DNA from: Duganella levis
GTDB taxonomy: Bacteria; Pseudomonadota; Gammaproteobacteria; Burkholderiales; Burkholderiaceae_D
Direction of reading: 5' to 3'
Assembly: GCF_009857605.1 (NCBI RefSeq)
Contig: NZ_WWCT01000005.1
Span: 124,001-188,000 of the forward strand
DNA: 64,000 nt
The position numbers and the translations under genes were made by a program. Shown here one piece after another: positions 18,460 to 27,562 of the stretch. The first letter of the stretch is position 1, and every line of letters starts with the position of its first letter. The notes beneath the pieces were generated by a model. The model did no database searches. It was not told the origin of the DNA and was given only the letters and a program-made list of their open reading frames with translations.

Positions 18460-19476
18460 TTACGCCTTCTCGCCAGGCAGCGGCGCGTCGGCGGCCACCA
18501 GGTTTTGTGCGCGCATCTCCTGCCAGAATGCCGCTGGAATCACTTCGTTCAGCGCCGCGTGATCTTCGGCGATGCGTTCCGGACGGCTGGCGCCAGGAAT
18601 CACCGCCGCCACCGCAGGATGGGCCAGCGAGAACTGCAACGCCGCCGCCTTTACGCTGACGCCATGCTTCTGCGCGATGGCCTTGATGCGTTCCACCTTG
18701 GCGATGATGTCCGCCGGCGCCTTCTGGTATTCGAAGTGCGCGCCGCCGGCCAGGATACCCGAGCTGTATGGACCGCCGACCACGATGTCGACACCGCGCT
18801 TGAGCGCCGCCGGCAAGGCGCGTTGCAGCGCGCGTTCGTGATCCAGCAGCGTGTAGCGGCCGGCGAGCAGCGTAGCGTTGGGCTGCGGCTCGTTCAGGTC
18901 CAGCAGCAGTTCCAGCGCTTCCACGCGGTTGACGCCCAGGCCCCAGGCCTTGATCACGCCTTCGTTGCGCAGGCGGTCCAGCATGCGGAAGGCGCCGGTG
19001 CGGGCGATCTCGAATTGGCCGATCCATTCATCGCCATAGAAATCCTGGGCGACGTCGTGGACGTAGACGATGTCCAGATGATCGGTCTTCAAGCGTTTCA
19101 GGCTGTCTTCGATCGAACGCAGCGTAGCGTCGGCGCTATAGTCGTTGACGATTTTGTTCGGACGGCCAAATTCGAACACGCCGCCTTTTTCGCCCATGTC
19201 GCGCTGCGACGGATCTTCGATTTCATCAAGGATCAGGCGACCGACTTTGGTGGCCAATACATAGTCGTCGCGATTGCGCTTGGCCAGCGCTTCGCCCAGA
19301 CGCAGCTCGGCCAGGCCGGCGCCGTACAGCGGCGCGGTGTCGAAGTGGCGGATGCCCTGTTCCCAGGCCGCATCCACCGTGGCCAGCGCTTCGGCCTCCG
19401 GAATGTTGCGGAACATATTACCCAGCGGCGCGGTGCCGAAGCCCAGTTTGCCATTCAGTTTTTGACGGATACTCAT
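18460..19476 (-). CDS. Aldo/keto reductase, D-threo-aldose 1-dehydrogenase / pyridoxal 4-dehydrogenase type
   Basis: A 338-residue aldo/keto reductase. Motifs: LGFGTAPLGN at the first strand, HFDTAPLYGAGLAE with the catalytic Asp/Tyr, LATKVGR with the Lys, and LDIVYVHDVAQDF with the His. The insert after the third strand (EIEDPSQRDMGEKGGVFEF) and the length fit the aldose-1-dehydrogenase/pyridoxal-dehydrogenase subgroup (Pfam Aldo_ket_red). It probably oxidises a sugar or aldehyde using NAD(P). It is the first gene of the operon and is divergent from a LysR gene, which is its likely regulator. Confidence 0.87.
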   Translation of the reverse strand: MSIRQKLNGKLGFGTAPLGNMFRNIPEAEALATVDAAWEQGIRHFDTAPLYGAGLAELRLGEALAKRNRDDYVLATKVGRLILDEIEDPSQRDMGEKGGVFEFGRPNKIVNDYSADATLRSIEDSLKRLKTDHLDIVYVHDVAQDFYGDEWIGQFEIARTGAFRMLDRLRNEGVIKAWGLGVNRVEALELLLDLNEPQPNATLLAGRYTLLDHERALQRALPAALKRGVDIVVGGPYSSGILAGGAHFEYQKAPADIIAKVERIKAIAQKHGVSVKAAALQFSLAHPAVAAVIPGASRPERIAEDHAALNEVIPAAFWQEMRAQNLVAADAPLPGEKA

Positions 19477-19578
19477 CTTGATTCCTTTAAGTGATGAAGA
19501 AAGTGAAGCAAGTTTAGATTGACTACATCAGACTGTCCAAGACATAATTTGCACCACTTGAGTCCCATAAGGTCTGAT
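19477..19578. promoter_or_regulatory. Divergent LysR/aldo-keto reductase intergenic region
   Basis: A 102-bp AT-richer gap between divergent starts. It contains an inverted pair, ATCAGAC near 19527 and GTCTGAT at 19572-19578, flanking a 38-bp spacer. This is compatible with a LysR tetramer site, but the assignment rests only on position and symmetry. Confidence 0.35.
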
Positions 19579-20478
19579 ATGTTAGACATTCGCCAACTCC
19601 AATACTTCGTCACCGTGGCTGAGGAGGAGCATGTGGGGCGTGCTGCTGAAAAGCTGCACATCTCGCAATCGCCGCTGAGCCGGCAGATCGCCCAGCTGGA
19701 AGAAAAGCTGGGCCTGACGCTGTTCGAGCGCAGCCAGCAGCGCATCCGCCTGACCCGCGACGGCCGCACCTTCCTGGCCGAGACCCAGGCTTTCTTGACC
19801 CACGCCTCGCGGCTGGAAGGACTGGCCAAGCGCCTTGGGCGCGGCGACGAAGGTGGCCTGTGCATCGGCTACATCGAAAACGCCATGCACGCCGGCGTGC
19901 TGCCGGCCGGCCTGCGCGACCTGCGCGCCTCGCGGCCGCACGTGCACGTGGCGCTGTATAGCCTGCACTCGTCCGAGCAGCTGGAAGGCCTGCGCCAGCG
20001 CAGCCTGGACATCGCGCTGATCTGCGATCCGCCGGCCATCGACGATCCCGACCTGGAAAGCGTGAAGGTGCTGAGCGACCCGATGATGCTGGCCCTGCCC
20101 GAAGGCCATCCGCTGTGCGACATCGCCGCATTGCAGCCATCCGACCTGGCCGGCCAGGAATTCATCGTCGTGCGCCATCAGGAGACCGGCGACCATCACC
20201 ACCAGTTCGTGGCGGCCTGCGTGCGCTCCGGCTTCACGCCCAACATCAAGATGGAAGCCAGTGAGCCGACCACCGCGCTCGGGCTGGTGGCGGCGGGACT
20301 GGGCATCGCGCTGGTGCAGCAAGGCTTGCGCCACCAGGCGCCACCCGGCGTGGTGATGCGCGAACTGCCGTGGTTCACCTACCACGCGGCGGTGTGGGCG
20401 GCGTGGCACCGCATCAACCTGCGGCCGCTGGTCGCCACCTTCCGCGAAACACTGCTGGCACTGGCGACGAAAGGCTAG
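19579..20478 (+). CDS. LysR-family regulator divergent from aldo/keto reductase operon
   Basis: A 299-residue LysR-type regulator. The N-terminal HTH is LDIRQLQYFVTVAEEEHVGRAA with the recognition helix ISQSPLSRQIAQLEEKLG; the effector domain follows from about residue 90. The start ATG at 19579 follows AAGGTCTGAT and gives the canonical LysR N-terminus; an upstream in-frame start would add 20 residues without family support. The wording around QSPLSRQIAQLE resembles the BenM/CatM/TfdT-like branch. It probably controls the divergent three-gene operon. The inducer is unknown. Confidence 0.87.
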   Translation: MLDIRQLQYFVTVAEEEHVGRAAEKLHISQSPLSRQIAQLEEKLGLTLFERSQQRIRLTRDGRTFLAETQAFLTHASRLEGLAKRLGRGDEGGLCIGYIENAMHAGVLPAGLRDLRASRPHVHVALYSLHSSEQLEGLRQRSLDIALICDPPAIDDPDLESVKVLSDPMMLALPEGHPLCDIAALQPSDLAGQEFIVVRHQETGDHHHQFVAACVRSGFTPNIKMEASEPTTALGLVAAGLGIALVQQGLRHQAPPGVVMRELPWFTYHAAVWAAWHRINLRPLVATFRETLLALATKG

Positions 20479-20523
20479 CAATATCGGCTACACTGGCGGT
20501 CATATCTTTTTGCGCCACCCCGT

Positions 20524-21540
20524 ATGCCTGAGAAGAACCTGCCCGAACTGATCACCCTGAAACGTCTGATCGACGAAGGCGGGAAGCATCTTGAAGTCGC
20601 CACCTCCTGCACCGTGGCGATGGATGGCCGCCAGTTCCCGGTCTACACCATCGCGATCGGCAACCCGAGTCCGGACGTGCCGGCGCTGGGCTTCTTCGGC
20701 GGCATCCACGGACTGGAACGGATCGGCACCCAGGTGGTGCTGTCGTTCCTCGAAAGCCTGCTGGCGCGGCTGCGCTGGGACAGCACGCTGCACCAGCAAC
20801 TGGAGTCGATGCGGCTGGTGTTCATGCCGCTGGTGAATCCGGGCGGCATGTGGCAAGCCACGCGCTGCAATCCGCAAGGCGTGGACCTGATGCGCAACGC
20901 GCCCTTGAGCGCGGTCGAGAAAGTGCCGTTCATGCTGGGCGGCCAGCGCTACAGCCATCACCTGCCGTGGTACCGCGGCGCCGAGGGCGCGCCGATGGAG
21001 CCGGAAAGCCAGGCCGTGTGCGACCTGGTGGAACGCGAACTGCTGACGCGCCAATTCAGCATGGCGCTCGACTGCCACTCCGGCTTCGGCCTGCGCGACC
21101 GCGTGTGGTTCCCGCATGCGCACACCGCCACGCCGATTCCCCATCTGGCCGACATCGGCGCGCTGGAACAGCTGTTCAGCCAGAGCTACCCGAATCACAA
21201 CTACGTGTTTGAACCGCAGAGCCGCCAGTACCGCACCCACGGCGACCTGTGGGACTACCTGTACCTGAACGGCACTAGCTATAGCGACCGCGTGTTCCTG
21301 CCGTTCACGCTGGAGATGGGCTCGTGGTTGTGGGTGAAAAAAAATCCGCGCCAGATCTTCGACCGCATCGCCATGTTCAACCCGACCGCGCGGCACCGCT
21401 TGCAGCGCGTGCTGCGGCGCCACCTGATCCTGTTCGACTTCCTGATGCGCGCCGCGAACAGCCACGGACGCTGGCTGCCCGAAGGCATGGCGCGCACCAT
21501 CCAGCACCGCCGCGCGCTGACGCAGTGGTATCACACATGA
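20524..21540 (+). CDS. M14-type zinc carboxypeptidase / succinylglutamate desuccinylase-like protein
   Basis: A 338-residue protein of the M14 metallopeptidase superfamily. Candidate zinc ligands are His and Glu in GGIHGLERIG (H-x-x-E, about 60-65) and His in ALDCHSGFG (about 184). NPGGMW and the Glu in FTLEMGSW match the substrate and catalytic positions. There is no signal peptide, so it is likely cytosolic. Family members remove C-terminal residues or N-acyl groups; the substrate is unknown. Its stop overlaps the start of the following alpha/beta hydrolase (ATGA), so the two probably work together. Confidence 0.82.
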   Translation: MPEKNLPELITLKRLIDEGGKHLEVATSCTVAMDGRQFPVYTIAIGNPSPDVPALGFFGGIHGLERIGTQVVLSFLESLLARLRWDSTLHQQLESMRLVFMPLVNPGGMWQATRCNPQGVDLMRNAPLSAVEKVPFMLGGQRYSHHLPWYRGAEGAPMEPESQAVCDLVERELLTRQFSMALDCHSGFGLRDRVWFPHAHTATPIPHLADIGALEQLFSQSYPNHNYVFEPQSRQYRTHGDLWDYLYLNGTSYSDRVFLPFTLEMGSWLWVKKNPRQIFDRIAMFNPTARHRLQRVLRRHLILFDFLMRAANSHGRWLPEGMARTIQHRRALTQWYHT

Positions 21541-22301
21541 GCCACTGGGTTCTGCTGCGCGGCCTGATGCGCGAACAGCGTCACTGGGGACGCTTCCCCG
21601 GCCAGCTGGCGAAGGTGCTGCCGGACGCCAGCATCACCACGCCCGACCTGCCGGGCAACGGCAAGCATCACGCGCAGCACAGCGCCACCACCGTGGCCGA
21701 GATGGTGGAATTCTGCCGCGCCGACTTGCGCGCGCGCGGCGTGCCGGCGCCCTACTCGCTGCTGGCGCTGTCGCTGGGCGGCATGGTGGCGGTGGAATGG
21801 GCCAGCCGCTATCCGCAGGAGATTGCGCGCTGCGTGCTGATCAACACCAGCATGCGGCCGTATAGCCGCTTCCACCAGCGGCTGCGCTGGCAGAACTATC
21901 CATCGATTTTAAAACTGATGCTGAAAGGCGGCGTGGAAAACCAGGAACGCCTGATCCTGCGCCTGACCAGCCGCGAAGGCGACAGCGAGCAGCGCGACGG
22001 CTTGCTGAAACGCTGGCTGGAATACCAGCGCGAATATCCGGTCACGCGCGCCAATGCGCTTCGCCAGCTATGGTCCGCCGCCCGCTTCCGCGCACCGGCT
22101 GCGCGGCCAACGGCGCCGCTGCTGGTGTTAAGCAGCGGTGGCGACCAGTTGGTCGATCCGCGCTGCTCGGCCAACCTGGCCAATGCCTGGCAAGCCGCGC
22201 ACGCGATCCACCCCACTGCCGGCCACGACCTGCCGCTGGACGCCGGCGAGTGGGTGGCGCACGAAGTAGGGAAATGGCTGGCCGCCAGCGAAGCGCGGTA
22301 A
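21537..22301 (+). CDS. Alpha/beta hydrolase
   Basis: A 254-residue alpha/beta-fold hydrolase. The nucleophile elbow is ALSLGGM (Ala instead of the first Gly of GxSxG), the acid is probably the Asp of SSGGDQLVDP, and the His is in PTAGHDLPLD. The N-terminus HWVLLRGLMREQRHWGRFP is a lid-side start found in BioH/MenH-like hydrolases. It is cytosolic. The ATG overlaps the stop of the upstream M14 gene by 4 bp, indicating translational coupling. The substrate is unknown; an ester or thioester is likely. Confidence 0.85.
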   Translation: MSHWVLLRGLMREQRHWGRFPGQLAKVLPDASITTPDLPGNGKHHAQHSATTVAEMVEFCRADLRARGVPAPYSLLALSLGGMVAVEWASRYPQEIARCVLINTSMRPYSRFHQRLRWQNYPSILKLMLKGGVENQERLILRLTSREGDSEQRDGLLKRWLEYQREYPVTRANALRQLWSAARFRAPAARPTAPLLVLSSGGDQLVDPRCSANLANAWQAAHAIHPTAGHDLPLDAGEWVAHEVGKWLAASEAR

Positions 22302-22313
22302 AATACCGCCCCT

Positions 22314-22595
22314 ATGAATCCGACCACCGCCAAGCTGGAGTGCCGGCCCAACTGCGGCGCCTGCTGCACCGCCCCCTCCATCACCAGTCCCCTGCCCGGC
22401 ATGCCGAACGGCAAACCCGCCGGCGTGCGCTGCATCCAGCTGGCCGACGACAACCGCTGCCTGGTGTTCGGCCGCCCCGAACGCCCCGCCTTCTGCGCCG
22501 GCCTGCAACCCGCCGCCGACATGTGCGGCGCCAGCCGCGAACACGCCATCCAATGGCTGGCGGATTTAGAGCAAGCAACCGCTCCACAATATTAA
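22314..22595 (+). CDS. YkgJ-family cysteine-cluster protein
   Basis: A 93-residue protein with eight cysteines, including the CRPNCGACC cluster (10-18), [10 protein letters not shown] (40-49) and [12 protein letters not shown] (61-72). This spacing defines the YkgJ / Fe-S-oxidoreductase-like family, thought to bind a zinc ion or Fe-S cluster. It begins 12 bp after the hydrolase stop and is probably cotranscribed with it. The function of the family is not established. Confidence 0.88.
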   Translation: MNPTTAKLECRPNCGACCTAPSITSPLPGMPNGKPAGVRCIQLADDNRCLVFGRPERPAFCAGLQPAADMCGASREHAIQWLADLEQATAPQY

Positions 22596-22643
22596 TCATC
22601 GCATCGCAAAGCAGTCGAACGGGGTCGCATCTAGCCGAATCAT

Positions 22644-22676
22644 TTTCTTCAAAATCAAGAAAGTATTTCTTCAAAA
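22644..22676 (+). promoter_or_regulatory. Direct repeats upstream of GlcG-AraC operon
   Basis: TTTCTTCAAAA occurs at 22644-22654 and 22666-22676, exactly 22 bp apart (about two helical turns). A palindrome AAGAAA-GTA-TTTCTT (22657-22671) overlaps the second copy. Tandem sites two turns apart are the usual target form for AraC-family proteins, and the second gene downstream encodes one. Autoregulation is inferred. Confidence 0.5.
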
Positions 22677-22738
22677 GAAACATTTACCCGCGAATTCCAG
22701 AAAGCTACCATAGCCTCACTTTCTGATAAAGGACTGAT

Positions 22739-23173
22739 ATGCAATCACCAATCGCCAAGACCATCAGCACAAGCGCCATCAGCCTGGAGGCCGCGCAAGC
22801 ACTGCTGGCAGAGGCGCGCCGCGCCTGCGCAACGCGTGGGTTCGCCGCAACCATCGCCGTTACCGATGCAGGCGGTCACCTGCGCGCTTTCGAGCGTGCC
22901 GATGCTGCCCCGTTTCTGACCGCCGATGTGGCCGTCGACAAAGCATGGACCGCCGCCTCGTTCGGCATGTCCACACACCAATGGAATCAGTACATGGCCG
23001 AACCTGCCGTTGCCCCGCTGGCGCATCAGGCACGGTTGATGGCGGTAGGCGGCGGCGTACCGATCTTCGATGAAGGACGTCTGGTGGGCGGCATCGGCAT
23101 TTCGGGCGGCACATCCATTCAAGACCATGAAGCCGCCGAGGACGCGTTGCGTGCCGCCGGCTTCTTGCAATGA
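22739..23173 (+). CDS. GlcG/HbpS-family protein
   Basis: A 144-residue single-domain protein of the GlcG/HbpS (Haem_degrading) family. The core AQALLAEARRACATRGFAAT, AVTDAGGHLRAFERAD, AVDKAWTAASFG and GGVPIFDEGRLVGGIGISGG are all recognisable. Members bind haem or cobalamin or sit in glycolate and redox-stress operons; the exact role is open. There is no signal peptide. Its stop overlaps the start of the AraC gene (ATGA), so they form a coupled two-gene operon, probably autoregulated through the repeats upstream. Confidence 0.9.
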   Translation: MQSPIAKTISTSAISLEAAQALLAEARRACATRGFAATIAVTDAGGHLRAFERADAAPFLTADVAVDKAWTAASFGMSTHQWNQYMAEPAVAPLAHQARLMAVGGGVPIFDEGRLVGGIGISGGTSIQDHEAAEDALRAAGFLQ

Positions 23174-24123
23174 CCCCTGCTGACGGGAATCAACCTGGCG
23201 GCTCCGCAACACGCATGGCGGCCCAGCTACTGAGGCTGGCGCCAAACGAGGGCTACAACTTGACAGCCCTGCCGGGCGTGCGCGTGTTGCGCTCCAACCG
23301 AGCCCTGGCGCGGATGCCCGTGCTGTACGACCCCGGCATCGTGATCGTCTGCCAGGGCCGCAAGCGCGGCTACTTCGGCAACCAGGTGTATCTTTATGAT
23401 GAGCACCATTATTTGGCCGTGTCCGCGCCGGTTCCGTTCAGCATGGAAACGGACGCCACGCCAGGACATCCTTTGCTCGCGCTATATCTGCACCTGGATT
23501 TTTCCCTGGCAGCGGAACTGGCCGCACAGATCGACCATGCCGGCCTGGCAGCCCCCGTGCAGCCGCCGCAATGCATGCTGTCCACACCGATGGACAATGA
23601 GATGCGGATGTCGGTAGCGCGTTTCATCGAGGTCATGAGCCGGCCGTTGGAAGCCATCGTCCTGGGCCCCGGCCTGCTGCGCGAGTTGTACTTCAGGGTA
23701 CTGACTGGACCGCAGGGCAGCTCAATGCGGGAATCACTGGCCATGCGTGGACAGTTCGGGCGCATCGGCAAGTCCTTGCGTCTCATCCATGCCGAATACG
23801 CCCAGGCACTGGACGTGGCGCGACTGGCGCACGAGGCCGGTATGAGCGTGCCGAGTTTTCACAGCCACTTCAAGGCCGTTACCAAGGTCTCGCCCATCCA
23901 GTATGTGAAATCGACGCGGCTTCATCAGGCGCGCCTGTTGATGGTGCGTCAGGATTTGACGGCCGAGGTCGCGAGCCTCGCGGTCGGCTACACCAATCCA
24001 TCCCAGTTCAACCGGGAATTCAAGCGCCTGTTCGGCCTGACGCCTGCCGCCGAAGCGAGGCGCATGCGCGCAGGCTTCGCCATTCCGGCATTTGCGAATC
24101 CGACCTTTGTCTCCTCTCACTGA
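23170..24123 (+). CDS. AraC-family regulator with AraC_N domain
   Basis: A 317-residue regulator. The N-terminal AraC-type arabinose-binding/dimerisation domain (PF06719 type, about 20-190, for example VLYDPGIVIVCQGRKRGYFG) precedes two helix-turn-helix motifs in the C-terminal 100 residues (DVARLAHEAGMSVPSFHSHF; EVASLAVGYTNPSQFNREFK). It starts inside the stop of glcG (4-bp overlap) and probably regulates its own operon. Its 3' end overlaps the convergent CPBP gene by 7 bp. Confidence 0.9.
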   Translation: MTPADGNQPGGSATRMAAQLLRLAPNEGYNLTALPGVRVLRSNRALARMPVLYDPGIVIVCQGRKRGYFGNQVYLYDEHHYLAVSAPVPFSMETDATPGHPLLALYLHLDFSLAAELAAQIDHAGLAAPVQPPQCMLSTPMDNEMRMSVARFIEVMSRPLEAIVLGPGLLRELYFRVLTGPQGSSMRESLAMRGQFGRIGKSLRLIHAEYAQALDVARLAHEAGMSVPSFHSHFKAVTKVSPIQYVKSTRLHQARLLMVRQDLTAEVASLAVGYTNPSQFNREFKRLFGLTPAAEARRMRAGFAIPAFANPTFVSSH

Positions 24124-25005
24124 AGCGCCACGCCGGCTGGCTGCCTGGCAGCGGGATACCGGCACAGGATCCACGCAGCCAGGCCGGTGGTCAGGGTAAG
24201 GGCCAGACCGAACTCGGTGGTCAGGTAAAGCACCGGACCGGTCTTCGCTGTCAGCCCGTCGAAGATCGATTGGACAAACAGGTTGTGACTGGCGTGCAGC
24301 AGGGCGCAAGGCCAGACACTGCCGCTGCGCAGCCGCAACCATCCAGAGATAAATGCCGCCGCTGTGATCGACAAGGTGAAACAGGTGAGTGCATATACTG
24401 GATTCGTCCCGGCGTTGTAATGCCCCCAGACCAAGCCAGGATAGTGCCAGACCGCCCAGATCAGACCGCTGATCAGGCAAGCGCCGCGAAAGCCAAAGCG
24501 CGCCATCAGCCTTGGAAACAGGAAGTCGCGCCAGCCCAACTCCTCGCCCAGAGCCCACGTGAGGCTGGCGATTATTCCCACCGTCAACAACAAGGGAATG
24601 CCGACGACAAAAGTGCCGAAGACCTTGTAGTCGGCCAGGTTATATGCTCCCGCCACGGCAGACATGAAGGCGTCGAGCGCGAAAGCCTGGGGAATGAAGG
24701 CCCACACGCACAGATACGCCACCGCCGAATACAGGGGCGGCACGCAATAACCGAGAACCAGCCAGCGCGTTGACGGCCATTGCCAGCCCAGCGTACGAAT
24801 ATCGATGCGACAGATCCAGCAGGTAATCACTGCCGCGCCGGTAGGCCCCCACATGGCGAAGCGGTCCAGCATGGGATTTTGATGATCCACATGAATTCGC
24901 AGCGTGTCTGACATCGCAGAAAAAAAAACAGACTGCCGCCAGGAATATCCATATCTGACGGGCTGGATAATCTACAGCGGGCGGGATAACCACATCCTTT
25001 TTCAT
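24117..25005 (-). pseudogene. CPBP-family intramembrane protease, split by a +1 frameshift in an A9 run
   Basis: The downstream frame (24117-24914, 265 residues) encodes a multi-pass protein with the CPBP/Abi signature ALGEELGWRDFLFPRL, the first His in IWAVWHYPG and the second in LLHASHN, so the catalytic part is complete. The true start appears to be 25005, where ATG follows AAAGGAG; that frame gives MKKDVV...RQIWIFLAAVCFF and then runs out of frame at the 9-base A run 24920-24928 (T on the coding strand). Removing one base joins the frames as FLAAVCFFSAMSDTLRI, continuing the first membrane helix. The internal ATG at 24914 has no ribosome-binding site. It may be a sequencing error, a slippage switch or a real mutation. 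Confidence 0.75.
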
Positions 25006-25145
25006 GGTGATGATGCTCCTTTGATCCGAAAAAGCGTCATTGGCGACGGAGGTGCATCATAGTCTTGCGCCGTGCGCAGATGAAGACAAGTTAGTCTGTT
25101 TTTCTTACACAAAACTATGAGCACGATGGCGCGGCGAGGAGATCA

Positions 25146-27434
25146 TCAAGACGAGCGGTTGGCGTCCAGAACCGTCAGCGCAGCCATGTTGATGATGCGT
25201 CGTACGGTCGAGCTGGAGGTCAGAATATGCACCGGGGCATTCACACCGAGCAAAAACGGCCCGACTGCGACATTGCTGCCTGCGGCAGTCTTGAGCAGGT
25301 TGTAGGCGATGTTGCCGGCATCGACGTTCGGGCACACCAGTAGATTGGCGGAGCCGGTGAGGCGCGAGTCCGGCAGGATCTGCGACCGCAAGGTCGCATC
25401 AAGCGCGCAATCGCCATGCATTTCGCCATCGACTTCCAGCGCGGGGGCGCGCTCGGTGATGAGTTTCAGGGCCTGCCGCATCTTGCTGCCGGATGCCGAA
25501 CTCGCCGAACCGAAATTGGACCGGGACAGCAACGCCGCCTTGGGCGCCAGATTCAGCAAGGCCAGTTCTTCTGCGGCAGCGATGGTGAACTCGGCGATCT
25601 GCTCCGCAGTCGGATCGTCATTCACATGCGTGTCGACCAAGGCGACCGTGCGCTGGTCAAGCAGCAGGATGTTCATGGCGGCATAGGTGTGCGCGCCGGG
25701 TTTCTTGCCGATGACCTGGTCGACATAGCGAAGGTGGTCGTGATAAGCGCCAACGGTGCCGCAGATCATGCCATCGGCGTCCCCCAGGCGCACCATCATG
25801 GCGCCGATCAGCGTCAGGCGGCGGCGCATTTCGACCCGCGCCATCTCCTTGGTGATGCCTTCACGGCACATCAAATCCCAATACGTGGTCCAGTACTGAT
25901 GGAAGCGTTCGTCGTAATCCGGGCTGGTGACCTCGACGTCCTGCCCCAGGCGAAGACGCAAGCCGAATTTCTGGATGCGCGCCAACAGCACGGCGGGACG
26001 ACCGACCAGGATAGGCCGCGCCAGCTTTTCATCAACGATGACCTGCACTGCGCGCAGCACGCGCTCGTCTTCGCCCTCGGTAAATACGATGCGGGCCTTG
26101 CCGCCGTCGCGCACACGTTGTTTGGCGGCAGCGAACAGCGGTTTCATGAACGCGCCCGAGTGGTAGACAAATTGCTGCAGCTGTTCCACGTAGGCGTCCA
26201 GATCGGCAATCGGCCGTGTGGCGACGCCGTCTTCCATGGCCGCCTTGGCGACCGCCGGTGCGATGCGCACGATCAGGCGCGGATCGAAAGGCTTGGGGAT
26301 GAAATACTCGGGACCGAACGCCAGGTCATAGCTGCCATACGCGGCGGCGACGACGTCGTTCTGTTCTTCTTCCGCCAGGGTTGCAATGGCGTAGACCGCG
26401 GCGACTTCCATTGCACGGGTGATGCTCGTCGCGCCCACGTCCAGCGCGCCACGGAAGATATACGGAAAGCACAGCACGTTGTTGACCTGGTTCGGATAGT
26501 CCGAGCGGCCGGTCGCCATGACGATATCGTCACGCACCGCCAGCGCCACCTCGGGCAGGATCTCGGGCGTGGGGTTGGCCAGCGCCAGGATCAGCGGACG
26601 TTCGGCCATGCTGGCAACCATTTCTTTCTTCAAGACGTTACCGGCGGACAGGCCCAGGAACACGTCAGCGCCTTCGATCACCTGCGCCAGCGTGCGCAGA
26701 TCGGTGTGGCGCGCATAGCGCTGCTTGTCAGGATCCATCAGGGTAGGACGGCCTTCGTAGACCACGCCATCGATGTCGGTGACCCAGATATTCTCCAGCG
26801 GCAAGCCCAGATCCATCATCAATTCCAGGCACCCCAAGGCGGCCGCGCCGGCCCCCGACACCACCACCTTGACCTCGGTGATCTTCTTCCCGGCGACTTT
26901 CAGACCGTTGATGAACGCCGCCGATACCGTGATCGCGGTGCCGTGCTGATCATCATGGAACACTGGAATCTTCATGCGCTCACGCAGCTGGCGCTCGACC
27001 GAGAAGCATTCCGGCGCCTTGATATCTTCCAGGTTGATGCCACCGAACGTCGCTTCCAGCCCAGCAATGATGGTGACCAGCTTGTCCGGATCGGTCTCGT
27101 TGATTTCGATATCGAAGACATCGATGCCGGCAAACTTCTTGAACAGGACCGCCTTACCTTCCATCACCGGCTTGGACGCCAATGCGCCGATATTGCCCAG
27201 TCCGAGCACCGCCGTGCCATTGGTAATGACGCCCACCAGATTGCCGCGCGCCGTGTAGCGAAACGCGTTGAGCGGATCGGCGACGATCTCTTCGCAGGCC
27301 GCCGCCACGCCTGGCGTGTAGGCCAAGGTCAGGTCGCGCTGGGTCACCAGGGGCTTGCTTGCTGTTACGGAAATTTTTCCAGGGGACGGGTACTGGTGGT
27401 ATTCCAGGGCGGCTTGGCGGTCGGTCTGATTCAT
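25146..27434 (-). CDS. maeB: NADP-dependent malic enzyme with phosphotransacetylase-like domain
   Basis: A 762-residue hybrid malic enzyme, close to E. coli MaeB in length. The malic N-domain and NAD-binding domain fill about 1-430 ([15 protein letters not shown], the [18 protein letters not shown] lysine/aspartate region, [22 protein letters not shown]). The PTA_PTB-like domain fills about 430-762 and is regulatory in known members. It converts malate to pyruvate, CO2 and NADPH in the cytosol. The ATG at 27434 follows AAGAGGAG. It is divergent from a LysR gene across about 130 bp, a plausible regulator. Confidence 0.95.
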   Translation of the reverse strand: MNQTDRQAALEYHQYPSPGKISVTASKPLVTQRDLTLAYTPGVAAACEEIVADPLNAFRYTARGNLVGVITNGTAVLGLGNIGALASKPVMEGKAVLFKKFAGIDVFDIEINETDPDKLVTIIAGLEATFGGINLEDIKAPECFSVERQLRERMKIPVFHDDQHGTAITVSAAFINGLKVAGKKITEVKVVVSGAGAAALGCLELMMDLGLPLENIWVTDIDGVVYEGRPTLMDPDKQRYARHTDLRTLAQVIEGADVFLGLSAGNVLKKEMVASMAERPLILALANPTPEILPEVALAVRDDIVMATGRSDYPNQVNNVLCFPYIFRGALDVGATSITRAMEVAAVYAIATLAEEEQNDVVAAAYGSYDLAFGPEYFIPKPFDPRLIVRIAPAVAKAAMEDGVATRPIADLDAYVEQLQQFVYHSGAFMKPLFAAAKQRVRDGGKARIVFTEGEDERVLRAVQVIVDEKLARPILVGRPAVLLARIQKFGLRLRLGQDVEVTSPDYDERFHQYWTTYWDLMCREGITKEMARVEMRRRLTLIGAMMVRLGDADGMICGTVGAYHDHLRYVDQVIGKKPGAHTYAAMNILLLDQRTVALVDTHVNDDPTAEQIAEFTIAAAEELALLNLAPKAALLSRSNFGSASSASGSKMRQALKLITERAPALEVDGEMHGDCALDATLRSQILPDSRLTGSANLLVCPNVDAGNIAYNLLKTAAGSNVAVGPFLLGVNAPVHILTSSSTVRRIINMAALTVLDANRSS

Positions 27435-27562
27435 ATGTTCTCCTCTTGTTGGTGGTTGATCGTCATGGCGATGACTTGCAGCCAGTTTAGGCAAGCGGTA
27501 TATCCATATCATTTTGATTTGTTATGATCCCATCATATTTATCTGATGAAAGCTCGTTGCCC

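Noticed and set aside
18505..19494. 329-codon rightward frame opposite the aldo/keto reductase
   Set aside because: Shadow frame; the leftward operon has three genes with intact motifs and tight overlaps.
25416..27527. 703-codon frame opposite the malic enzyme gene
   Set aside because: Antisense shadow of maeB, which has complete catalytic motifs and a good start.
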